DNA of 64,000 nucleotides from Aurantiochytrium sp. KH105. Taxonomy: Eukaryota; Sar; Bigyra; Thraustochytrida; Thraustochytriidae. Shown here piece by piece: positions 31,201-41,296 of the stretch (position 1 is its first letter; every line of letters starts with the position of its first letter). A program made the position numbers and the translations under genes. The notes beneath the pieces are model-generated. The model ran no database searches. It saw only the letters and a list, made by a program, of their open reading frames with translations, and had not been told where the DNA came from. The DNA lies in NCBI GenBank assembly GCA_003116975.1, contig BGKB01000020.1, forward strand, positions 124,001 through 188,000, read 5' to 3'.

Positions 31201-32273
31201 AGGTGCAGCGCATGTCTCAGACGATTGGCGCTGTGGACGTGGCGGCGCCGCCAGCGCTTTGGCAGGAGCATGCCAACTCTGTAGAGACTGTGCTGGACCA
31301 AGCCGCGTCCACGCGAGCCGAGCTCGACAACGTAAAGAGCGCGCTGAAGCGCAGGGTGCTTGAGGTGCATAGCAAGGGCAGCGAAGTCCAGGCTCTGCAG
31401 GCGGTGCGCGACGAACTCGAGGGAAAACTTGGTGCAGCTCGTGCAGCACTCAAAGACCAGGATGCTCTGCAAAAGGAGCGCGCCAATCTCGAGGCCCAGC
31501 TCCGTACAAAGGAACTCGAAGTCGAACAGGCGCTCAACCTGGCTCGCGAACAGGCAGCGCGACCTGCCTCTCCGCGCAGCGGGAGGTCTGATGATCGCAT
31601 TGAATCCCCGAAAGAGACCGTGGCAGCGAAGAGCACCGACCTGGCGACAACAGTGACGAAAGCAACAATGCCTGTCGATCACGCCACCTTTCCCGGCACA
31701 TCAGAGACCGCTTCGGCTGGACAGCTCGTGGATAGCGCACTAGTACGGGCGCTTCAGGATGATGTGACCTTTTGGCGAGGGCGCGCTTTGGACACTCAGC
31801 TTGGGAAGTTGGCACCGCTTCACTTTGCCCCGCGACTTTCATATGGTGGTGGCAAGGTGCCGCGTCGGCAGCACAATGCTGGCACCAAGGAGAGCCATGG
31901 AAGCTTGCGGACTGGCGAGGATACGTTGGATCGTGTGCGGGCTTCCCTCTTGGAGCGAACTGCGTTGCTGGCGCAGGCTAGCGCGCAAATTCCCGACTTG
32001 AGCAAGACTCCAGAGGTTTCCTTGCAGCAGCAGGTTCGCGACGGACAAGCTCGTGCACGAGCGATTGCTCAGCGTCTCGCATCTTTGCAAGTGACGCGTT
32101 CTGTCGCCGTAGCCAAAGGCGCGGATGCACGTGTAGGCAGTCGTCCTCGCCAGGTCGGTCGGCTACACATTGGATCTGCTGGAGATGATCGCTCTGCGCA
32201 ACCTCCCGTCAAAGTTCTGCTCTCTCGAGCAGAACTGGATCGACTATTTGGGCGTGTGCCTACGGCCGCATGA
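28240..32273 (+). CDS. DCTN1: Dynactin subunit 1, p150-Glued
   Basis: Two exons: 28240-28398 and 28623-32273, giving 1269 residues. The donor is GTACGT, the acceptor TTTACAG, in phase 0. The splice lies inside the CAP-Gly domain (residues about 5-65): VANRGQGVVRFVGETQFAPG with GKNDGSVQ in exon 1, then YFSCPDNHGCFVK in exon 2. A Ser/Pro/Ala-rich linker with basic clusters follows (about 75-205), then a long coiled coil (about 210-640), a globular helical region (about 650-950), a second coiled coil (about 960-1060) and a Ser/Thr-rich C-terminal part. This is the normal p150 plan. Family role: the arm of dynactin that links dynein to microtubules. The length matches animal p150 (about 1280). 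Confidence 0.93.
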
Positions 32274-32683
32274 CATGGGAGAAAAGACAATGATTACACT
32301 CAAGGTGATGGATGCACGAACGAGCGTTCTCAAGAAAAAAAAAGTTTCAAAGAATCGGTCAAGTCAATGTCAGACTTGGCGCGCTGCGGGTGTCTTGTGG
32401 TGACTGAAGTCCATGTCTATTTGACGCCTGCGATTTGCATAGGTATACATAATCATCAATCTTTCGAAATCGTTTTGCTTTTTGGTGGAAAGAAGGTATC
32501 GGGAATTGATTGGATGGAAAATCAATGAGGTGTTTTCGGTTGCTTCCTGCACCTCCACATTGGTGTCTCCTACGAGGTTGCCAAAGGAAGTCGTTTCATT
32601 CTAGGCTGCAGAATCTACTTTTGATATCCTCTTTTGGTTTTTCATCCAGACTTGGGCAAACAAGAGCGAAATACTTTTATTAC
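32274..32683. other. Convergent spacer between dynactin and AGC kinase
   Basis: AT-richer than the coding flanks. It contains both 3' regions and nothing else I can recognise. Confidence 0.5.
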
Positions 32684-34378
32684 TTACTGGTTGATAGCGC
32701 TGCCATCCTGATAGGTAAAGCCCTTGAACTCTGCAGCGTTGGCGCTTAGAGCACTTGGAGGAACAACAGAGTCCACCACGGGCTCGTTGGTGAACTCGGC
32801 ATCAAAGTTGGAGGTATCCGTGGCGCCCTTTGTACGCGGTATGAACTCTGGTTCAATGTTGCGGTTGTACAGCGCTTCCCAGTCGATCGTCTGAAAGAAT
32901 TCGGTCGCCTTGATATTTTCGACATCCTCTGGACCAGCGCCAAGGCGGTCAGCGGGATCGCGCTGCAAAAGGCCGGAAATGAGGTGCGCAGCCGGGCGGG
33001 AGACAAAGGATGGGATGCGAAGATCACCAACCTGAATGAGATTGTACATGAGGCTGACGTTCTCGGAGTAAAAGGGCGGAAGTCCAACGAGCATTTCAAA
33101 GAGGAGAATGCCGAGACTCCACCAGTCCACTTCCTTGCCGTGACCAACACCCGTAATGACCTCGGGCGCGAGGTACTCGGGCGTGCCGCAAAACGTCTGG
33201 GCCTGGGTTCCCTCCGTGTAGCGCTTAGAGAGACCAAAATCGGTGAGCTTGATGTGGCCTTCGGAGTCAAGGAGAATGTTCTCGGGTTTGAGGTCACGAT
33301 AAATGATGTTTTTGGAGTGAAGGTGACCGAGCCCCAGGGCGATTTCCGCCGTGTAGAAGCGCGCGCGGCTTTCGCGAAAGCGGCGTTCGTTTTTGAGGTG
33401 AAAGAAGAGCTCCCCGCCCGTAAGGTAGTCCATGACAAGGTACAGCTTGCTCTCGGTCTGGAAAGCAAAGTGGAGTCCCATCAGGAAGGGGTGCTTGATC
33501 TCCTCGAGGATCTCGCGCTCGGCCTTGGTGTGCTCGACCTGGTTGCGCTTGATGATGGCTTCCTTGCGCAAGACTTTCATGGCAAAGACGCGGTTTTTAT
33601 CCGTGTCGCCCTTTTTACGCACCATCATGACCTTGCCAAAGCTACCGCGTCCGACGACCTTGAGGAGCTGAAAATCGTCGGGGCCCACGTCCGAGGTCTC
33701 CTTGCCCCAGCCCGACACGTTGCGCTTCTTGCTAATGTGCGCGGTGGAGTCTGCGCGGGCGTGCGCAGGGATGGAAGTGGAGGTTCCGTTGCTTCCGCGG
33801 TGCAGACTGCTCGTGCCACCGCTCGAGTTGGACATGGTGGAGGACCGTCTGCCCTGGCGCTTGCCCTTTTTCGCCTGCGAGCGTGTGACGCAGACGGACT
33901 TGAGGAGCATAGCTGGGGAGTACTCTACGATGAGTTCTTCACCGGTGCAGGCCTTGAAGACTTTTTGCAGCACGCCGACGACCTCTGCCTTGCGCAGACT
34001 CATCATGCGGTAATCATATTCGGAGGGAACGTGGAGGACGAACTCATCCGAGGCCTGGCTGACGGTGAGAAAGTCGACGGCCTCGAGCGGGATCCTGCGC
34101 TTGCACTTGCTGTAGTCTGTGGGCAGCAGGTTGTAGATGGCGCGGTCCGTGATGAGGAGCACGCGTTCCTGCGGCTTGTCGCGGGGATTGATCTTGACGA
34201 GGAAGTCCGAGAAGAACACTTGTTCCTCGGTCCCCGTGGACTTGGCGGACTTGTCGAGGAGCTTGCGCACGTTTGTGTTCTGGCTCACGGCGAGGTAGTC
34301 ATGACTCTTGCGCTGGTTCATCACGGCCGCCAGGGGAGGCGTGGTGCCGGCGCTGCCCTTGGTCTCTGTGGAAAACAT
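32684..34378 (-). CDS. AGC-family protein kinase with N-terminal myosin-tail (TH1) domain
   Basis: 564 residues from the ATG at 34378; the frame upstream has no earlier ATG. Residues about 54-153 match the TH1 lipid-binding domain of class I myosins: VFFSDFLVKINPRDKP, RVLLITDRAIYNL, RRIPLEAVDFLTVS, then ACTGEELIVEYS. A basic Ser-rich linker follows (about 165-225). The kinase domain runs from about 236: GRGSFGKV glycine loop, Lys268 (FAMKVL), YRDLKPEN with Asp362, DFG (Asp380), activation loop TFCGTPEYLAPE with Thr395. The tail ends with the hydrophobic motif FKGFTY (551-556), as in Akt, S6K and SGK. Expected control: phosphorylation of Thr395 by a PDK1-like kinase and of Thr555 in the hydrophobic motif. 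TH1 probably recruits the kinase to acidic phospholipid membranes, taking the place of the PH domain of Akt (inference). Confidence 0.93.
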   Translation of the reverse strand: MFSTETKGSAGTTPPLAAVMNQRKSHDYLAVSQNTNVRKLLDKSAKSTGTEEQVFFSDFLVKINPRDKPQERVLLITDRAIYNLLPTDYSKCKRRIPLEAVDFLTVSQASDEFVLHVPSEYDYRMMSLRKAEVVGVLQKVFKACTGEELIVEYSPAMLLKSVCVTRSQAKKGKRQGRRSSTMSNSSGGTSSLHRGSNGTSTSIPAHARADSTAHISKKRNVSGWGKETSDVGPDDFQLLKVVGRGSFGKVMMVRKKGDTDKNRVFAMKVLRKEAIIKRNQVEHTKAEREILEEIKHPFLMGLHFAFQTESKLYLVMDYLTGGELFFHLKNERRFRESRARFYTAEIALGLGHLHSKNIIYRDLKPENILLDSEGHIKLTDFGLSKRYTEGTQAQTFCGTPEYLAPEVITGVGHGKEVDWWSLGILLFEMLVGLPPFYSENVSLMYNLIQVGDLRIPSFVSRPAAHLISGLLQRDPADRLGAGPEDVENIKATEFFQTIDWEALYNRNIEPEFIPRTKGATDTSNFDAEFTNEPVVDSVVPPSALSANAAEFKGFTYQDGSAINQ

Positions 34379-36211
34379 GTCCGCACCGTCCGGGTGCACG
34401 CCTTTGCTTTGCGCCCGCCCGTTGTCTGTATATGCGATGAAAAGAAAGTCTGTCTCTCTCTCTTTCGCTCCTTCAACGGACGCGCGCCCGGCTAGTTCCT
34501 ACCTGGCTCTGTGCGTGCCGGCTGCTGCTGCTGCCGGCTGCTGCTTGTCCTGCTGCTGCCTCCCGCGCGCACGCCTCGCTGCCTGCTCGTTGGCTTGCTG
34601 GCTTTGCTCGCTCGCTCGCTCGCTCTCTTGCTTGCTTGCTTTGCTCGCTCGCACGCTTGCTTGCTTGCTTGCGTGCTTGCTTGTTGCTTGCTCGCCTGTC
34701 CGCGCTGCGGCGGCTTGGCTTCACTGGCACTGGCACTGAGCCAGCCAGTCTCAGTCGGAGCGAGAGGAAGCGGGAGACCGAAAGACCGGCGCGCGTGCGA
34801 GCGGGCGAGCCTGCGTGTGCGCGAGGGAGGGAGGGAGGGAGGGAGGGAGGGAGGGAGGCTTTCGCGCGCCCGCCCCGCGTCGCCTCGCGAATGCGACTCT
34901 CGCGCTGCTGCTCCTGACTGTCGGGTCTCCTCGAGGCCGGGCGTCTGCCTCGTCGAGGGCGTGCGCGCGCGAGAGAGGGAGGAAGAGGGAGAGAGAGAGA
35001 AAGAACGCGAGCGAGTGAGCGCGTTGCTTGAAGTGACTTGTGCTGGAGCTTGCTTGTGCGCTTGATTTGGTTGATCTGATTCGATTTGTTGATTTGGTTT
35101 GTTGATTTGCCTCCCTCGCACAGAGGCAGGCTGCGGGACTGACTGACACAGGCCTCGGCCTCGCCTAGTCAGTATCCAAGATCGCCAGCCAGGATCCATT
35201 TCAGATCAGCCACAGCCACAGTTGTTCCTCGCCTGTCCAACTGTAAAATGGATGGATAGTCTACTTGCGCCGCGCACTTGGACACTCGGCCAAAACGAGA
35301 GAGAGCATCATGCCGTGGGGCGAAGATGGATTCCTTTGCAAGCGGCCAGTCAGTCACAGGCAGGGCAGCCCCCCCCCCCCCCCCCCCGGCGCGACGACGC
35401 GAGGCAAGGCCAGAGAGAAGGCGCAAGGAGGGCCGGTCGCGTCGCCAGCGCTGCGGTCTGCGTGGCCAGCCTAAAAAAAAATAGCTGCAGCCATGCCATG
35501 GAAGTCTACAGCGACTGCTAGCTGAAGATGAGGGCCTGGTTGCCCGCAGGGGGATGCACCCGACGACAAAAAGCGTGCACACCGATCTATCTATCGCAGC
35601 GCAGCTACTACTGCTATAAGTGTGCATCTGCATCGGTCGCGAAGTAGTCTGAGGAACCGAACCCTCTTGACAGCTAAATGGGTCGAGTGTGCTCTTGAGA
35701 ACGTGGCCCTGAGTCTTTCCACCAGTATGGCGCGGTCATGGTGTCCCATGTTGCGAACCTCTTATTTTTTCCTTGGCAAGCTTGTGGCTAAAGCGATGCG
35801 CGCAACGTCGCGAGTCCGATGGTTTGGGCTGGCGGTGGACAATGGAAACAGCGCAGAGAAATCCCGAGACCCAAGATTGCCTTGGCGTCTGCTCTCGTCT
35901 TTTTTTGATTTGAAACATGTCAAATTGGCCAAAGATGCAGAACGCGATTCAAATCCGCAGAACCGCTTTTGCGAAGACGTCCAGAGAAACTCTGTGGACC
36001 TGTGCTCCAAGTATTTGAATCGACAGAACCGCTTTTGCAAGACGTCGAGGGAGACTGTGTGGCCCTGTGCTCAAGGTTCGCAGACGCAAGGGAAGAGCGG
36101 CGCAGACCGCAGTGCGGCGTCCCAAATCGGCCTCCATTCTGTTCCGGCGTGCTCGTGTTGCACTGTGCAACGCAGCAATATATTGACTTGTGATCTTGCA
36201 GAGGGAGAGAA
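34379..36211. other. 1.8 kb spacer with GC-rich repeats and a 65 bp tandem duplication
   Basis: Upstream of both the kinase (minus) and the coiled-coil gene (plus). It contains (GCTT/GCTC)n at 34600-34690, (GGGA)n at 34827-34857, (GATTT)n-like sequence at 35070-35110, a run of 19 C at 35369-35387 and a 65-66 bp duplication at 35946-36077. Open frames here are low-complexity or unsupported. Confidence 0.5.
35946..36077. repeat. 65-66 bp tandem duplication upstream of the coiled-coil gene
   Basis: Two copies, 35946-36012 and 36013-36077. Both carry AGAACCGCTTTTGC, then AAGACGTC, then GA-ACT-TGTGG and CCTGTGCTC. They differ by about a dozen changes including a one-base gap, so the duplication is not recent. 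It lies about 135 bases before the start at 36212. Confidence 0.8.
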
Positions 36212-37973
36212 ATGTGGCGCTCTCGCGACGTGTACGCTCTGGGCCAAGACGTTGGCCTCGACAACGAAACCATTCGTCCCTACCAACAGGATCTTGATTG
36301 TCGCGAGACGCGGCAATCTGGCAGCACAAAATTGGTGTTGCAACCCACAGACGCACCGGGCTACGGTGGACGATTTGAACAAGCCGAGGTAGGTTGGGCT
36401 CCACCGAGAGCTTGGAGTCGATGACAATCTTCATGAAACACACACCAGCATTAATCAAAGACTTACTTTCTGAGCGAGTGACACTCGACCCCCGCAGCAT
36501 ATGATGCTGGCACAGAAAATGCGCATTGACGATCGCCAAACACAAACAGACAAGACGCGGCATGCTCTGCAGCGATACGAAGCTGCATACGATGATCTGA
36601 CCAAACGCATGGAAGCCTTGAGCGTGGAATGCGGTGAACTTGAGCACTCGCTGGACAATGTCGTGTCAAGGCGTGCTGCGCAGCCTGCATTGTTGGACTT
36701 GTGCTCAAGTCAAGTAGCGCAACAGCGAGAGGCACTCACACAGCGACGGGCGAGACTGCGCATACTCATTCGAGTAATTGAAGAGGAGAGTCGCACGATG
36801 ACCGCGTGGCGGGACACTTTACGAGCTCACAATGCAGACGTGGCGTGGATGCAAAACGCGCTCAAGGAAGTCGATGAATCGCGAGCATCAAACTCGAAAC
36901 GTCGCGCAGCGCTCTTGGAACGACGCTCTGAGCTTGAACTGCAACGCGAGCCGCTTCGCGCTGCCGCAGAGGACGCCCAAGAGCGTGCAGCTCAAGCTGC
37001 CAAAAATGCTCGTGCGCGAGAACGCAATCAATCTGATGGAACAAGCGCGCAAGACCTACGCGACCGGCTTGCCGAGGTCCGCAATCGTGGCCAAACGCTT
37101 CAAACAGAATTGACGGCGCGCAAGGTGCGATGGCAAGAAGTTCTGCGCACTCAGGCGCTTTGCAAGCGTCGCGCGCGGCTTGAGACGGCCCTTGAAGTGA
37201 TTGCACGACACAGGCGTCATCTTGACGCTTTGGAAGCCCAGCAACGCACATTGTCCGCGGCCAAAAAGGCTGAACGTGTCAGACTTGCGAGGGAGAAGCA
37301 ACATGAACGAGATCAAGAATCGCAGCAACAACAACAATTACTGTTACAACAACAACAACAAGAGGAATTACAACAGCAGCGCATTCCAGAACACAACCAA
37401 GATGATCATCAGGTTCTTCAACAACAGGAACCACAAAACCGAATTCAACAACAACAACAACAACAACACAAACAACAACAGCAAAGAGCAAGATCTAACA
37501 AGGATGAATGGCACACACTTTCCGCAGGCGAAAAGGATGCTGATGCTCCGCCATCAGGCCAAGCTCATGACACGTCGTCGCCTCGAGAGCCGCCGCGAAG
37601 ACGTCGCGCGTCGATGTGGTCAGAAAGCGGTGCCGACTGCCGAGCTGCACCAAGACCGGCCGCGACAGGTTTTCGTCGACGTGGAGAGCGTAAACCTATC
37701 TTTAGGAAGCGACCCGCACGGGCTGCGCGTGAAGCTTTTGTGCGTCGCCCGCCACGACAAAGGCACGAAACCGTTTCGGAGACTGGCTCACTCGCAGAGG
37801 CTCAGGCTCGACCTTTTTGCGAAGTGCCAAAGCAGCAAGCCTTTGCGCCGCAGAGACCACAGACACCCACCAGCAAGCCTACACCGAGCTTTGACCTCTT
37901 TGCCGACGACGACGACGAGGTCGACGAGGCCGACGACGAGGTCGACGAGGCCGACGACCAAGAAGGCAACTAG
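36212..37973 (+). CDS. Glutamine-rich coiled-coil protein of unknown function
   Basis: Likely two exons: 36212-36388 and 36498-37973, giving 550 residues. The donor is GTAGGT and the acceptor CCCCGCAG, in phase 0. The join (RFEQAE to HMMLAQ) keeps a helical pattern, but the first exon is less certain than the second. The N-terminal ~59 residues are polar (YALGQDVGLDNETIRPYQQDL). Residues about 65-335 form a near-continuous coiled coil rich in Arg, Glu and Ala. A Gln-rich stretch follows (about 335-405), encoded by mixed CAA and CAG. Then a basic Arg/Pro-rich region and an acidic tail with two DEVDEADDEVDEADD-like units. There is no enzyme motif. A structural or cytoskeletal role is possible. 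I do not recognise a family. Confidence 0.7.
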
Positions 37974-38212
37974 GCCCAAATGGCGAAGCATCCACGCAAA
38001 CTCACTGACAGCCTGACTGCGAGTGAGTGATGGTGGCCCGAACACTTGCAATGGCCTTAGGGCCTAGTTAGCCTAAACACTGATAAGACGCGAAGGTGGT
38101 CCTTGGCTACAGTCTGAGGACGCAAGCGAGGGGAGGAGAGAGGCTGTCAAGCCCTCAACGTTTGGCAGAGGAGAGCGGCGTCCGCGCAAGGCGCAGGGCG
38201 TAGTGCGATACG

Positions 38213-40306
38213 ATGCCCGAGGCGGCGCTGTGGAAGTGCCTGCAGGCGACGGCGCTCCTCTGCGCCTCGACCAGCGGCACACTCGCTCCGCACCTGTTCA
38301 TCAAGGTGTTCGATACGAAACCAGGCAACGGCAAGGCGGGCCACAACGACACAGAGATCACGGACGCCGCGAATCCCGCGCAGACGCCGGAAAAAAGACA
38401 GCGTCTAGGCGAGCTCGTGAGTGTCGGTCTGTCCCTGGGTAACGCCTTTGCTGGCGGCATCATGCTTGCAACGGGAATGGCACACATTTTAGGTGACGCG
38501 ATCAAGGAGTCGCTGCGCGTTTCGCATGCAGACCTTTTCAATACGACGTCAATTGAAAACGCCATCTATGTGCCCATCGTGTACTGTTTGCTGGGAATTC
38601 TTGTTCCTTTTTTCTTAGAGAAGAGCGGTCTCTTTGTGTGGCTCGTGCACAGCGGGACGTGCTGTGGAAGTCACTACATCTTTCTGCATCACCTTGGACT
38701 CGTGAGCGGCAAAAAGGAAACCCACGACTCTGACGAGTTCACCTACCGAGACGCGACGGTCGGCAGCATCTGCAATCATCACGATGTTGAGGCCCCCGAG
38801 CCCCCAATCATTCCCGATGAGCGCACGCCTCTTACAAGCGTAACGGAAGGCGATAGCGCCACAAGCGTGGAAGAAAGCCCAAGCCCTTCGCCCACAGCAC
38901 AGGACGACGCGGGCGCCGAGGAAGCTGGCGAGGCCAGCGAGGAAGATGACGAAGAAGACTGTCGCATTCTTGGCGACACCGGAGACGAAGACTTGCAGTA
39001 TCCATGGATGCAGAGGACCAACGTACCTGTGCCACCGAAAAGCAGCAAGAAGACGAAGCCGCGCCCACCCATCCACAGGCACAAACCCACAAGCAAAGCG
39101 AACAAGAGCTCGGCCTCGGCGGCTCCAAAAGTAAATACTAATTTCCGCGACAAGAAACAAACACTGGAAAATCTTGGGGCGCCACCGCCGCAGCCGCAGC
39201 CGCAAGGAGGCCCCAAAGCGCCGGTCTCCGAGAGGAAACCAACCTTTGGCAGTCACGGCCTCGGCCACGCACACGGGTACGGCAGTGCGCCTCCCATACC
39301 TCCATCGATTGTAGAGCGCAGTCGTAGTTTTGGACATTATGGGGGCCGTGACCCTCGTCTTCAAGATGCCATGGCAATGGTATACATGCCACGAGGCAAC
39401 GACAGCGTTGGTTCGCAGGAATCGTGTCGCAGTAAATGTGTTGTTCCTGGGTTTTCGAGCCTCCGCCTCCAGGGACGATTGGACATGTATAAGGCGATGG
39501 GAAGCATGCCCGGCCAGATGCTCCGATTTGCACCGCTGATTTACGCCCCGGAGGAAGCCACGTATGATGAGGGCTCCTTTGAGGATGCTCGCGCAAGCAA
39601 ATCTCTGGGCGTCAGGCTCCAACGTCAGCGATCTTCCGCGGGGTCAACGACCCAATCTTTGGGCGACTCTCATGTCGCAGAATGTGGACACCACCATCAA
39701 CACAAGACCGCGTTGAGCGGAGAAACCGGCGCGAGCGGAGCTCTCGAGGACTCTACTGGTATTTCCCAGAAAATGGGCAAGAAGCAGCTGGTTGAGGCCG
39801 CAGAGGACGACGGCGATGCCGCCACAGTGTACCACGAGCACCCTGAAAAGCACAGCCACATGTTTTTTGCGACGTTTCTCATGTTTGTGGTGCTCTCGGT
39901 GCACTCGCTCATCGTTGGGCTAACGATTGGTTCGATTTCAATGAGCGAGCTTCGTTCGCAGCAGAACGCCTTCATCGCGGTGCTTATCCACAAGGTCTTT
40001 GAATCGCTGGCTCTTGGCGTCTCTGCGGCGCAGCACCCGGTCACTCGGACAGTCAAGGCCGAGCTTTTGGCGTATAACTTTGCTGCACCCTTGGGGATCC
40101 TTATTGGTATCCTTGCGGAGAGTATGGACATTTTAAGCGGTGGCGCCGAAATCGTCATGCTTGGCGTTGCCTCGGGCAGTTTCATTTACATTGCGCTTGT
40201 GGAGGTTCTCGCGGAAGAGTTTGAGGACGAAGAGTACCGCATTCTCAAGTTTTCCTTTTTCCTTGCCGGCACTGCGATCATGACCTACCTTGCGCGCGTG
40301 GCCTGA
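38213..40306 (+). CDS. ZIP-family metal transporter (SLC39-like) with a very long cytosolic loop
   Basis: 697 residues, single exon. Three N-terminal membrane segments include GLSLGNAFAGGIMLATGMAHIL and VYCLLGILVPFFLEK. The C-terminal half holds the five remaining segments with the metal-site helices VHSLIVGLTIG (about residues 562-572) and HKVFESLALG (593-602), the equivalents of ZIP TM4 and TM5. The C-terminus (SGSFIYIALVEVLAEEF) is also typical. Family role: transport of zinc or iron into the cytosol. Unusually, about 370 residues separate TM3 and TM4. That loop carries acidic, Pro-rich and Ser-rich parts and a short HHHQH cluster. The canonical TM4 and TM5 patterns are slightly altered (His-Ser-Leu-Ile-Val-Gly-Leu). 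The substrate cannot be told from sequence alone. Confidence 0.88.
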   Translation: MPEAALWKCLQATALLCASTSGTLAPHLFIKVFDTKPGNGKAGHNDTEITDAANPAQTPEKRQRLGELVSVGLSLGNAFAGGIMLATGMAHILGDAIKESLRVSHADLFNTTSIENAIYVPIVYCLLGILVPFFLEKSGLFVWLVHSGTCCGSHYIFLHHLGLVSGKKETHDSDEFTYRDATVGSICNHHDVEAPEPPIIPDERTPLTSVTEGDSATSVEESPSPSPTAQDDAGAEEAGEASEEDDEEDCRILGDTGDEDLQYPWMQRTNVPVPPKSSKKTKPRPPIHRHKPTSKANKSSASAAPKVNTNFRDKKQTLENLGAPPPQPQPQGGPKAPVSERKPTFGSHGLGHAHGYGSAPPIPPSIVERSRSFGHYGGRDPRLQDAMAMVYMPRGNDSVGSQESCRSKCVVPGFSSLRLQGRLDMYKAMGSMPGQMLRFAPLIYAPEEATYDEGSFEDARASKSLGVRLQRQRSSAGSTTQSLGDSHVAECGHHHQHKTALSGETGASGALEDSTGISQKMGKKQLVEAAEDDGDAATVYHEHPEKHSHMFFATFLMFVVLSVHSLIVGLTIGSISMSELRSQQNAFIAVLIHKVFESLALGVSAAQHPVTRTVKAELLAYNFAAPLGILIGILAESMDILSGGAEIVMLGVASGSFIYIALVEVLAEEFEDEEYRILKFSFFLAGTAIMTYLARVA

Positions 40307-41296
40307 TCTTTTGATGTAACCTGTAAATTCAACTTTGCCGTCTCGAACATGTATTTGTCTCGAACGTGTCCGTCTCGGACGTAATTGTCTATCTCGAACG
40401 TGTATTTGTCTCGAATTGTCTCGAGCGTGTCTGCCTCGAGCGTGTCTGTCTCGAGCGTGTCTGTCTCGAGCGTGTCTGTCTCGAACGTGTCACTCTCGAA
40501 CGTGTCTGTCTCGAACGTGTCTGTCTCGAACTCTGTCTCTCCGAGGCTCCTTTCCTTTCGTTTTGTTTTGTAAACGATAAAATGACGGCCATGGCGGGTC
40601 TGCTGCATCTGGGCGGAGGTCCAAGGCTTGATAGGTTCGTTTCACTGGCTCGCTCAGCGCTCATGCCGCGGCCTCGCCTTGGCCTCAGCCCTTACTTGCA
40701 TCGCCCTCACAGCGCCCAGGCTCCCGCCCGCATGAAGGCAAGGAAGGGTCTCTCAGAGACAAGCAGGGCCTAGGCCTAGGCCCACCTACGTATACCCCTG
40801 TTGTATGTATACTTGTGAGGAGCACCTCGCGGACTTTTCGCGAGGCCAGCAGCCACCCACCCGCCCTCTCTCTCCGCGGTGCGGCTGTCTGCGTCCCGCG
40901 CGGTCATGTCAACTCGCGGGTCGTGGCTGTCGCCTTCTCTCCGCGAGGCCTCCGCACGAGTCGGCTAGCGCGCAGGTAGGCGGGCGCGGGCAGCCAGCCA
41001 AGACCGGCCAGCCATAGAACGATCGCAACGCGAGAGAGAGAGAGAGAGAGAGCGCGAGACGGGCAGGCCGGAGACGAGACACGAGCGAGCGCGGGCGCGG
41101 CAAAGCGCGAGCAGAGGCCGCGGCCGCGCGGGCAGGCAGCGGGCAGCGGGCAGCGGCGGACGGGCGGACGGGCAGAGGCGGGCAGAGGCGGCCTGCCAGC
41201 CCGCGGGCGCGGAGGCGAGCGGCGGGCAGGCGGGCGGCGGCGGGCGGCGGCAGGGCGCGGCGGGCGAGAGCGCCGTCTCCTGCGCGCGGAGGAAAC
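40307..41296. other. Spacer between the ZIP transporter and POLRMT
   Basis: Besides the 15-bp minisatellite, it holds CTAGGCCTAGG at 40770-40780, a pair of GTATAC hexamers (40790-40795 and 40807-40812), an (AG)n tract at 41032-41054 and a very GC-rich leader. It presumably contains the POLRMT promoter. Confidence 0.5.
40340..40540. repeat. 15 bp minisatellite just after the ZIP stop codon
   Basis: About 12 imperfect copies of CTCGA(A/G)CGTGTCTGT begin some 35 bases past the stop codon at 40306, probably inside the 3' UTR. The 15-bp period keeps frames open on both strands, giving false repeat peptides. No spacers exist, so it is not CRISPR-like. Confidence 0.9.

Noticed and set aside
32984-34495. 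503-codon plus-strand frame antisense to the AGC kinase
   Set aside because: Codon-mirror of a real, conserved gene; its protein is low-complexity and matches nothing, as expected in GC-rich DNA.
35622-36392. 256-codon plus-strand frame over the 65 bp duplication
   Set aside because: It overlaps the better supported first exon (36212-36388) in another frame and has no recognisable protein pattern.
38615-39622. 335-codon minus-strand frame antisense to the ZIP loop
   Set aside because: It lies wholly within a conserved transporter gene and has no protein pattern.
40340-40540. CRISPR-like regular repeat
   Set aside because: Head-to-tail 15-bp minisatellite without spacers, in a eukaryotic genome.
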